This document shows, one piece after another, positions 33,649-40,556 of a stretch of 64,000 nucleotides of DNA; positions within the stretch are counted from its first letter, which is position 1; each line of letters starts with the position of its first letter. Location: the NCBI GenBank assembly GCA_964639255.1, contig CAZXDP010000001.1, positions 62,001 to 126,000 on the forward strand. Reading direction: 5' to 3'. Position numbers and translations under genes: made by a program. Source of the DNA: NZQO01 sp964639255 (GTDB lineage: Bacteria; Bacteroidota; Bacteroidia; Flavobacteriales; Flavobacteriaceae). Below the pieces are notes generated by a model. It was not told where the DNA came from, made no database searches, and worked only from the letters and a program-made list of their open reading frames with translations.

Positions 33649-34185
33649 TTACATTCTAAAGCCGAATCCTAAAAAGGGAGCCACGCCTGTTAGCGCCTTT
33701 TCATCGAATGTTACATTCTGTGCGTGCAAAAAAGGTAGCAAAAGCCTAACATAAACAATATCGGACAAATGGTACGCTACTCCCAACCCTACCTCAACCA
33801 CCGTTAACGCGCTATTCTGCACCGAGCCTCTGGTACGGTCCTCGAATCCAAAACCATATCCCAGTTGACCGAAAAAGGTCCACGAAGGTTTGTTGACGAA
33901 GTAATATTGCGCGGAGGGAATTACACCATAGGAGCGAATAGTAGGGCCTCGATCTCCCTTAAAAAGCGTATTGTTTGAAGTAAAAAAGGAAGTTCCAATC
34001 GATACTTTTTGCGATACGAAATATTCTGCTCCAGCAATAGCGATGAGCCCAAAATCCTGAAATTGGAACGTTGGGTATGGCGCCGCCTGCACATATAGGT
34101 TGAAATCACCTTTGGCGCTTTGACCAAATAGGACAGCAATGCCGAAGAATAGTAACAGTGTGGTAAGTAGAACACGGTTGGCCAT
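33649..34185 (-). CDS. Small outer-membrane beta-barrel protein
   Basis: 178 residues. Signal peptide about 1-21 (LLTTLLLFFGIAVLFGQ), then alternating amphipathic strands with aromatic girdles (GDFNLYVQAAPYPTFQF, SWTFFGQLGYGFGFEDR, VVEVGLGVAYHLSDIVYVRL) and an end GFGFRM. It has the form of an 8-strand OmpA/OmpX-like barrel; function unknown. First gene of the leftward operon that runs to 26726; its promoter overlaps the atp terminator. Confidence 0.75.
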   Translation of the reverse strand: MANRVLLTTLLLFFGIAVLFGQSAKGDFNLYVQAAPYPTFQFQDFGLIAIAGAEYFVSQKVSIGTSFFTSNNTLFKGDRGPTIRSYGVIPSAQYYFVNKPSWTFFGQLGYGFGFEDRTRGSVQNSALTVVEVGLGVAYHLSDIVYVRLLLPFLHAQNVTFDEKALTGVAPFLGFGFRM

Positions 34186-34222
34186 AAAGAAAAGGTGAAT
34201 TGATTACAGGGTTAGATATTAC

Positions 34223-34254
34223 CAAAAATAGTTCCAAAAGAAAAAACCTCCCAA
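34223..34254 (-). promoter_or_regulatory. Promoter of the beta-barrel/flippase/dut operon
   Basis: Minus strand: TTG (34252-34254), a 21-base spacer and TATTTTTG (34223-34230), 37 bases before the ATG at 34185. The TTG lies inside the atp terminator stem. Confidence 0.5.
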
Positions 34255-34272
34255 GTTTGGAAGGTTTTTTAA
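34240..34272 (-). terminator. Terminator of the ATP synthase operon
   Basis: A stem with one mismatch (AACCTxCCA with TGGxAGGTT) lies 20 bases past the atpG stop and is followed on the minus strand by TTTTTTCTTTT. Confidence 0.8.
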
Positions 34273-34291
34273 AAAAATCTTTGCTAAGGAA

Positions 34292-35164
34292 TTAGCCGGC
34301 GAGGGCTTCGGCACCACCAACAATCTCGAGAATTTCCCCGGTAATGGCAGCCTGCCTGGCCTTATTGTATTCTAATGTAAGGTTGTTCTTTAGTTCCTTG
34401 GCATTGTCGGTAGCTTTGTGCATTGCAGTCATACGCGCACCGTGTTCACTCGCCACGCTATCGCGCACCGCTTTGAACAGTTGTGTCTTTAAACTCTTCG
34501 GAATTAGCTGCTCTACGATTTCAGCCTTGCTAGGTTCGAAAATATAGTCCGGCGTAGCCTTTTTAGCCTCTGCCTCGTCAATCTTCGGTGGCAAAATAGG
34601 CAAGAACTGTTCGTTCATCACAACTTGCGTAGCCGCATTCTTGAACTTGTTGTACAGCACTACGATTTTATCATACTCACCGCGGTCGAACTTCTCCATG
34701 AGCATCTCGGCAATTTCAGAAACATTTTCAAAAGAAAGGTCGTCGAAAAGAGATGTATTATGGTGTACCACCTTTTCAGTTTTTTTTAGGATATCATTGC
34801 CCTTTTTACCCAGGGTCATGAAATCTACCTCTTTTCCAGAGAATGTTTGCTGCGCAGTCTTTTTGGCTTCTTTTACGATGTTGCTATTAAACGCGCCTGC
34901 CAACCCCCTATTGGAGGTTATGGCAACTACCAACACCTTGTTCACCTCGCGTTGTTCGGCGAACTTGCTACCGCTATCGGCATCGAGCGTTGCACTTAAA
35001 TTTTGAAGCAACTCGGTGAGCTTATCGGCATAGGGACGCATCGCTGTAATGGCATCTTGAGCCTTCTTGAGCTTAGCGGCAGACACCATTTTCATGGCAC
35101 TGGTGATCTGCATCGTTGAGCCTACCGAGGTGATTCTACTTCGTATTTCCTTTAAGTTAGCCAT
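34292..35164 (-). CDS. atpG: ATP synthase gamma subunit
   Basis: 290 residues with the conserved N-terminal helix (LKEIRSRITSVGSTMQITSAMKMV in two parts) and C-terminal helix (YNKARQAAITGEILEIVGGA) that form the rotating central stalk. Last gene of atpBEFHAG. The stretch between it and atpA holds a run of 100 N. Confidence 0.97.
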   Translation of the reverse strand: MANLKEIRSRITSVGSTMQITSAMKMVSAAKLKKAQDAITAMRPYADKLTELLQNLSATLDADSGSKFAEQREVNKVLVVAITSNRGLAGAFNSNIVKEAKKTAQQTFSGKEVDFMTLGKKGNDILKKTEKVVHHNTSLFDDLSFENVSEIAEMLMEKFDRGEYDKIVVLYNKFKNAATQVVMNEQFLPILPPKIDEAEAKKATPDYIFEPSKAEIVEQLIPKSLKTQLFKAVRDSVASEHGARMTAMHKATDNAKELKNNLTLEYNKARQAAITGEILEIVGGAEALAG

Positions 35165-35190
35165 TTTATCAATTATGAATTAAGAATTCA

Positions 35191-35290
35191 NNNNNNNNNN
35201 NNNNNNNNNNNNNNNNNNNNNNNNNNNNNNNNNNNNNNNNNNNNNNNNNNNNNNNNNNNNNNNNNNNNNNNNNNNNNNNNNNNNNNNNNN
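35191..35290. other. Assembly gap of 100 N
   Basis: Exactly 100 unresolved bases lie between atpA and atpG. Both flanks contain GAATTCA, and the left flank is made of AATTATGAATTAAGAATT-like AT repeats. The round number suggests a placeholder of unknown true length. The hidden sequence is probably a short repeat. Confidence 0.9.
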
Positions 35291-35300
35291 GAATTCATCA

Positions 35301-36878
35301 TTACTTATACTTGGCGGCAACATCTTTTGCTACTGCAGCAAGGGTATCGGTAAGCTCGTCGGTAAATTTACCGGCCTTTAGCGCATCTAAGGTGTCGCGA
35401 TGCTTAGCATTTAGCAGCTCCAAATAATCTCTTTCAAATTCCTTTACCTTTTCTACAGGCACGTTACGCAGTAAATTCTTTGAACCGGCATAGATAATGG
35501 CAATTTGATCTTCAACAGTAAAAGGATCGTTCTGTGCTTGCTTTAAAATCTCTACGTTTCGCTTTCCTTTTTCGATAACATTCATCGTAGCGGCATCCAA
35601 ATCGGAACCGAACTTGGCGAATGCCTCAAGTTCACGGTACTGGGCTTGGTCAAGCTTTAAGGTACCGGCGACCTTCTTCATCGATTTAATTTGTGCCGAC
35701 CCTCCTACACGCGACACCGAGATACCTACGTTAATAGCAGGTCGTACCCCAGAGTTGAACAAGTCGCTCTCCAAGAAAATCTGTCCGTCGGTAATAGAAA
35801 TTACGTTGGTAGGAATATAGGCCGAAACGTCACCCGCCTGGGTTTCGATAATAGGGAGTGCGGTAAGCGATCCGCCACCTTTCACGATAGGCTTCAACGA
35901 TTCTGGCAAATCGTTCATGTTCTTTGCAATATCATCGTCTGCAATTACCTTGGCCGAACGCTCTAGCAAGCGAGAGTGCAAGTAGAATACGTCACCTGGA
36001 TAAGCCTCACGTCCCGGTGGACGGCGAAGCAATAGTGATACCTCACGGTAGGCAACAGCTTGTTTGGAAAGGTCATCATAAACGATTAGGGCTGGACGTC
36101 CCGTGTCACGGAAGTATTCCCCAATCGCTGCTCCTGCGAAAGGCGCATATACCTGCATAGGCGCAGGATCTGATGCATTTGCCGCAACGATAGTTGTATA
36201 AGCCAATGCACCCGCATCTTCCAATACCTTGGCGATGTTTGCAACCGTAGAAGCCTTTTGCCCTACTGCAACATAGATACAGTACACAGGCTCCCCGGCA
36301 TCGTAAAATTCTTTCTGGTTCAAGATGGTATCGATACACACGGTAGACTTCCCTGTTTGACGGTCACCAATAACAAGCTCACGCTGGCCACGGCCCACAG
36401 GAATCATCGCATCTATCGATTTGATACCCGTTTGAAGCGGCTCATTTACCGGCTGACGGTAGATTACCCCAGGTGCCTTACGCTCCAATGGCATTTCATA
36501 GGTTTGTCCTTCGATAGACCCTTTGCCATCAATAGGCTGGCCCAAGGTATTAACAACACGTCCTACGATGCCCTCGCCAACCTTAATAGAGGCGATTCGC
36601 TGCGTTCTCTTAACGGTAGCACCTTCGTTGATTTCTTTTGAAGGCCCTAGCAGTACCACGCCCACGTTATCTTCCTCGAGGTTCAAAACGATACCTTCCA
36701 GGCCGTTCTCGAACTCTACCAATTCGCCATATTGTGCGTTGGACAAACCGTACACACGGGCAATACCGTCACCTACGGTTAACACGGTTCCTACTTCATC
36801 AAGTGAAGCCGAGGCCTCAAAACCTGAAAGTTGTTCCTTTAAAATTGCTGAAACTTCAGCTGGTTTTACTTCTGCCAT
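35301..36878 (-). CDS. atpA: ATP synthase alpha subunit
   Basis: 525 residues. Walker A GDRQTGKS (171-178), the PGREAYPGDVFYLHSRLLER segment and PAINVGISVSRVG are hallmark alpha-subunit features. It forms the catalytic hexamer with beta, which is not encoded in this window. Ends with two stops (TAA, TGA) close to the assembly gap. Confidence 0.98.
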   Translation of the reverse strand: MAEVKPAEVSAILKEQLSGFEASASLDEVGTVLTVGDGIARVYGLSNAQYGELVEFENGLEGIVLNLEEDNVGVVLLGPSKEINEGATVKRTQRIASIKVGEGIVGRVVNTLGQPIDGKGSIEGQTYEMPLERKAPGVIYRQPVNEPLQTGIKSIDAMIPVGRGQRELVIGDRQTGKSTVCIDTILNQKEFYDAGEPVYCIYVAVGQKASTVANIAKVLEDAGALAYTTIVAANASDPAPMQVYAPFAGAAIGEYFRDTGRPALIVYDDLSKQAVAYREVSLLLRRPPGREAYPGDVFYLHSRLLERSAKVIADDDIAKNMNDLPESLKPIVKGGGSLTALPIIETQAGDVSAYIPTNVISITDGQIFLESDLFNSGVRPAINVGISVSRVGGSAQIKSMKKVAGTLKLDQAQYRELEAFAKFGSDLDAATMNVIEKGKRNVEILKQAQNDPFTVEDQIAIIYAGSKNLLRNVPVEKVKEFERDYLELLNAKHRDTLDALKAGKFTDELTDTLAAVAKDVAAKYK

Positions 36879-36927
36879 TTTTATTACGATTTGAGGTGAA
36901 ACCCCTTGCTTTCGCTAGCCGTTCACC

Positions 36928-37464
36928 CTAATTTAAGGTAAATTCTCTTTTTAATCGGTTTAATTTGTTTGCGATACTCGCGTTGTACTGAAGATCGCCC
37001 ACGCGAAGGATAAACCCTCCAATGATCGATTCGTCCACGGTATTTTCAACGGTAACGTTCTTGCTACCCGTTAATTCTGTGACTTTATTTAAGATTTTCG
37101 TTTCCAATGCCGGGGTTAGGGGTACGGCTGTGGTAACTTTGGCAACCTTAACACCTTGCGACTCGTTGAAGAGCGAAACGTAGCTTGCAGCAACCTCCCC
37201 CAACAACTCAATACGTTGATTTTTAACCAATACCTTGATTAATGTTTTGGTAAGTTCGTCTTGGGAAGAGAACACACTCAACAGGGCCCGCTGTTTGTCT
37301 TCAGGTTTTATTACCGGACTACCCAATACCGCCCGCAGCTCGCGGCTACCAGCGATGGTTTGGTGTACCGATTGCATATCGCCAAACAAAAGTCCTTGTG
37401 AGCTTTTCTCACTGGCCTGTTGTAGCATTGCTTTGGCATATCGAATGGCTGCTCTGCTGCTCAT
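36928..37464 (-). CDS. atpH: ATP synthase delta subunit
   Basis: 178 residues of the OSCP/delta family: RAAIRYAKAMLQQA near the N-terminus, VLVKNQRIELLGEVAASYVSL in the middle and ESIIGGFILRVGDLQYNAS at the end. It ties the peripheral stalk to F1. Starts 4 bases after atpF. Confidence 0.95.
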   Translation of the reverse strand: MSSRAAIRYAKAMLQQASEKSSQGLLFGDMQSVHQTIAGSRELRAVLGSPVIKPEDKQRALLSVFSSQDELTKTLIKVLVKNQRIELLGEVAASYVSLFNESQGVKVAKVTTAVPLTPALETKILNKVTELTGSKNVTVENTVDESIIGGFILRVGDLQYNASIANKLNRLKREFTLN

Positions 37465-37468
37465 AGGT

Positions 37469-37969
37469 TTAATTCAATTTTGCGTCGGTCAACATCGTGT
37501 CCACCAATTCCAATTGTTGGTCTTTGCTAGACAGTTCCTTTTTTACCACTTTTTCTGCAATCTGTACAGAAAGCTCGGCTACGTGGTTCTTCAATTCGGC
37601 CATAGCAGCTTTTTTCTCGCTCTCAATCGCTGCTTGGGCGTGGGCTATCATTTTGTTTGCCTCTTCTTGTGCTTCTTCCTTGGCATCGGCAATCATCTTT
37701 GTCTTAATCTCCCTAGCCTCTTTCATCATAACATCGCGCTCGTTACGGGCCTCCTGGAGCAGCTTTTCGTTGCTTGCCTGCAAGTTTTCCATTTCGCGAC
37801 GGGCTTCTTCGGCAGAGGCCAAGGCATTTTTAATGCCTTGTTCACGTTGGTTTACAGCTCCCAGAATAGGCTTCCAAGCATATTTCCGAAGCAAAAGCAC
37901 CAATCCTACAAAAATGAGGATCTGCCAGAAAAACAGGCCAAACGAAAACTGATCTATTAATTTTTCCAT
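37469..37969 (-). CDS. atpF: ATP synthase b subunit
   Basis: 166 residues: one membrane helix near the N-terminus (LFFWQILIFVGLVLLLRKYA), then a long charged coiled coil (REQGIKNALASAEEARREME). Peripheral stalk of F0. Confidence 0.95.
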   Translation of the reverse strand: MEKLIDQFSFGLFFWQILIFVGLVLLLRKYAWKPILGAVNQREQGIKNALASAEEARREMENLQASNEKLLQEARNERDVMMKEAREIKTKMIADAKEEAQEEANKMIAHAQAAIESEKKAAMAELKNHVAELSVQIAEKVVKKELSSKDQQLELVDTMLTDAKLN

Positions 37970-38047
37970 TTTCTAAAATTTCAGGGTACTTTAATTTTTA
38001 ATGGTACAGCCGCTCCAACCAACCGTTGCAGCAGCTGTACTTTTTAG

Positions 38048-38239
38048 TTACGCTGCGAAAAGGGCAGCAAATCCAATACCTTCAATAAGCGCCGCTGCAA
38101 TAAGCATTGCTGTTTGAATCTTTCCAGAGGCCTCAGGCTGGCGAGCAATCGCTTCCATGGCGCGACCACCAATCATACCGATACCAAGACCGGCTCCGAT
38201 TACAATTAAACCTGCTCCTACAATAGTTGGGATTTCCAT
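38048..38239 (-). CDS. atpE: ATP synthase c subunit
   Basis: 63 residues, two helices with a polar loop (ARQPEA). The ion-binding carboxylate is Glu53 (LIEGIGF). The Gln and the Ser/Thr ligands of sodium-binding rings are absent, which points to proton coupling. Confidence 0.95.
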   Translation of the reverse strand: MEIPTIVGAGLIVIGAGLGIGMIGGRAMEAIARQPEASGKIQTAMLIAAALIEGIGFAALFAA

Positions 38240-38270
38240 AATATATAATTAAAAATTAAACGTTCTACAA

Positions 38271-39359
38271 TTAGTGCGCTTCCTCATTGGCCATACCGAA
38301 ATACAGTGCTGATAGCATTGTAAAGATATAGGCTTGAAGTGCCGCAACCAGTAACTCTAAAATAGACAGGGCGAAGGCGAGTCCAAACGACAGCGAGCTT
38401 CCCAGCCAATTCTTAAAAATAAACATCAATGCAATAATGCTCATCAACACCACGTGACCGGCGGTCATGTTCGCGTATAGACGAATCATCAATGAAAACG
38501 GCTTGATAAACACCCCTAACAATTCTATAGGCGCCAGCACGATGCGCATTACCTTAGGCACGCCGGGCATCCAAAAAATGTGCCCCCAATAATTCTTGTT
38601 GGCCGTAAGATTTGTGATAAGAAACACGATCAACGCCAAACCAAAGGTCACGGCAATGTTTCCGGTTACATTAACCCCCAGTGGGGTCATTCCCAACAAG
38701 TTCAGGAACCAAATAAAGAAAAAAATGGTGAGCAAAAAGCTCATATATTTCTTGTACTTGTGCTCGCCTATATTTGGGATGGCAATTTCGTCGCGCACAA
38801 AAAGCACCAGCGGCTCTAGAAAACGGCCCACTCCCGTAGGAATGCCCCTGTTTTTCTTGTACGACTTCGCCAAGGTGCGAAACAGCCAGAACATTAAGAG
38901 CGACACTAAAAGCATAGTCACTACGTTCTTGGTAATCGAGAAATCGAGCGGCTTATCGTTTGTAGGGTGTCCTTCTTCATCGAGTTGAAGCGTACCAGAA
39001 GCGTCGGTTTCGTAAATTCTAGAATGGTAAATGGTGTAGTAGTTTCCGTCTACCTCTGCCACAGCCTCACCGTGATGGAATTTGGAAGAGGAAAATATCT
39101 TTAGCCCATCGTCGAACAAAATAACAGGCAGCGGAAAACCGTAATGCTTGCCCTCTTCCTCATCGGAAAAGAAGGTAAAATCGTACGAATCCTGAAGGTG
39201 ATGCTCAATGAAGCTCTGTATTTCCGAAGTTTTATCGTTTTCCTGCTGTTCGGTAAGCTCGTGTGGTTGAATGGTCTCACCTTCAGCCTGACCGTACGTG
39301 CCGGCGGTAGCGATTACAAAGGCAAAAATCAACAAACTTTTTATAAAGGGTCTTTGCAT
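38271..39359 (-). CDS. atpB: ATP synthase a subunit
   Basis: 362 residues. The C-terminal half holds the a-subunit helices with the essential Arg in IRLYANMTAGHVV. The N-terminal half is long: a signal-like segment (SLLIFAFVIATAGTYGQ) and about 100 soluble residues ending at DKPLDFSITKNV, as usual in Bacteroidota. First gene of the core atp operon with its own -7 element. Confidence 0.95.
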   Translation of the reverse strand: MQRPFIKSLLIFAFVIATAGTYGQAEGETIQPHELTEQQENDKTSEIQSFIEHHLQDSYDFTFFSDEEEGKHYGFPLPVILFDDGLKIFSSSKFHHGEAVAEVDGNYYTIYHSRIYETDASGTLQLDEEGHPTNDKPLDFSITKNVVTMLLVSLLMFWLFRTLAKSYKKNRGIPTGVGRFLEPLVLFVRDEIAIPNIGEHKYKKYMSFLLTIFFFIWFLNLLGMTPLGVNVTGNIAVTFGLALIVFLITNLTANKNYWGHIFWMPGVPKVMRIVLAPIELLGVFIKPFSLMIRLYANMTAGHVVLMSIIALMFIFKNWLGSSLSFGLAFALSILELLVAALQAYIFTMLSALYFGMANEEAH

Positions 39360-39395
39360 AACAGACGAAAAATAACGGTGTCCTTAAAATCGGTG

Positions 39396-39403
39396 CAAAA
39401 ATA
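39396..39403 (-). promoter_or_regulatory. -7 element of atpBEFHAG
   Basis: Minus strand TATTTTTG, 36 bases before the atpB ATG; a TTG lies 24 bases upstream, slightly outside the normal range. Confidence 0.5.
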
Positions 39404-39462
39404 CAGTTATAATCTTTATTGAAAAAACAATTTTTGGTCTTTTTTTATTCTGAAAAATTTTT

Positions 39463-39849
39463 TCAATATACCTGATTATTAAGCTGTTTGGAAAGATAGG
39501 CTACTTCCAAAATCAAACAGAGTGCGTAGGGAATAAAAAAGGTGGTAAACTCTGCCGTATGCATTACACCATCCTCTTGATACTTAGGATAGAACACCAA
39601 GAAAAAAACAACGAACTTAAGGGCGCTTCCGCCAATGAAAATAAAGCCAGAGTGCGGTGATTTTTTCCGCAGCGAAAATGTTACAAGCAGTAATATAAGA
39701 GACGCTAGTATAAAGTTCAGAAGGTAGGACCCCACCAGCATATGGGCCCAGAGCGGTTGGTGGGCGAACCAGCGCACCCCAAGGTGCACTACGAAGGATC
39801 CTCCCAATAACAAAAGCAGGAACCCAAGAAATGAAAGCATGCTGCGCAT
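39463..39849 (-). CDS. DUF6168-like / AtpI-like membrane protein
   Basis: 128 residues with four membrane helices (FLGFLLLLLGGSFVVHLGV, GSYLLNFILASLILLLVTF, FIFIGGSALKFVVFFLVFY, FFIPYALCLILEVAYL). Four-helix proteins in this place, between AtpZ and atpB, resemble AtpI, an assembly helper for the c-ring; the family name DUF6168 is from memory. 5 bases after atpZ. Confidence 0.75.
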   Translation of the reverse strand: MRSMLSFLGFLLLLLGGSFVVHLGVRWFAHQPLWAHMLVGSYLLNFILASLILLLVTFSLRKKSPHSGFIFIGGSALKFVVFFLVFYPKYQEDGVMHTAEFTTFFIPYALCLILEVAYLSKQLNNQVY

Positions 39850-39854
39850 ACGGC

Positions 39855-40073
39855 CTACTTATTTAAGCGATTGAGCTGTTTTAAAACGAGAAAAAGTGAG
39901 GCCCCTACACCTAACAGCGTGCTTACAATGACGTATAATTTATTGCCGTTGTTATAGGTAGCATCTAACCATTGGCCCGCACGAACGAAAACATAAATAA
40001 TCACTCCCATTTCGATCGCGATGGCCGAGAGCACGGCCCAACGTCTAAGTCCGTTATTGGAGTCGCCAGCCAC
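39855..40073 (-). CDS. AtpZ/AtpI-family protein
   Basis: 72 residues with two membrane helices separated by a short loop (AIAIEMGVIIYVFVRAGQWL, LYVIVSTLLGVGASLFLVLK). This matches the AtpZ family found ahead of ATP synthase operons, linked to F0 assembly or ion supply. 4 bases after the bactofilin gene. Confidence 0.85.
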   Translation of the reverse strand: MAGDSNNGLRRWAVLSAIAIEMGVIIYVFVRAGQWLDATYNNGNKLYVIVSTLLGVGASLFLVLKQLNRLNK

Positions 40074-40077
40074 GAAA

Positions 40078-40551
40078 TTATTTTAGAGGTTCGGGCTCTT
40101 TTTTGGCACGTTGTTGCCTATCGAAAGGGTGTCCACCCTTGGAAGGTTCCTTTTCGATTGCCTTTTGGCTACCACCGTTGGAGTTATTTTTGCTAGACCC
40201 ATGCATGGTGCACGATGCGTCGAAGGTAGCTCCTGGCTCTACCGCTAACTTCCCAACGATTACCTCGCCTTCAATGTGTGCGGTGGCGCGTAAGGTTAAG
40301 GTACCAGATACGTCAAGATTGCCGGTAAAGGAGCCTTCAATATCGGCATTCTCGCACGTAAGGGTTCCATTGATGACGCCCGACTTTCCCAAGACTACTT
40401 TCGATGGGGTTTTGATAGTGCCTTCTACGTGCCCATCTATCCTAAAAAAACCTGAAGATTCGATATCTCCCTTTAGGGTGGTGCCCTCGTTTATGCGATT
40501 TTGCCCTGTCCCGGGCTCGTTGGCTAGCTTTTCCTTTTTTTCGGTGAACAT
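40078..40551 (-). CDS. Bactofilin
   Basis: 157 residues. The central beta-helix (about 20-120) has the bactofilin repeats (EGTTLKGDIESSGFFRIDGH, GVINGTLTCENADIEGSFTG). Bactofilins polymerise into membrane-associated filaments that position wall or appendage machinery. Charged, disordered tails flank the core. It is 5 bases after sprE, so the two are co-expressed. Confidence 0.93.
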   Translation of the reverse strand: MFTEKKEKLANEPGTGQNRINEGTTLKGDIESSGFFRIDGHVEGTIKTPSKVVLGKSGVINGTLTCENADIEGSFTGNLDVSGTLTLRATAHIEGEVIVGKLAVEPGATFDASCTMHGSSKNNSNGGSQKAIEKEPSKGGHPFDRQQRAKKEPEPLK

Positions 40552-40556
40552 GTCGT

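Noticed and set aside
37235..37960. 241-codon plus-strand open frame across atpH and atpF
   Set aside because: It is antisense to two certain ATP synthase subunits and its sequence is a reading shadow of their helical codons.
39421..39480. A/T-only hairpin ahead of atpB considered as a terminator
   Set aside because: The stem is made only of A-T pairs with no GC core, so it would be too weak, and the surrounding genes are all leftward in one cluster.
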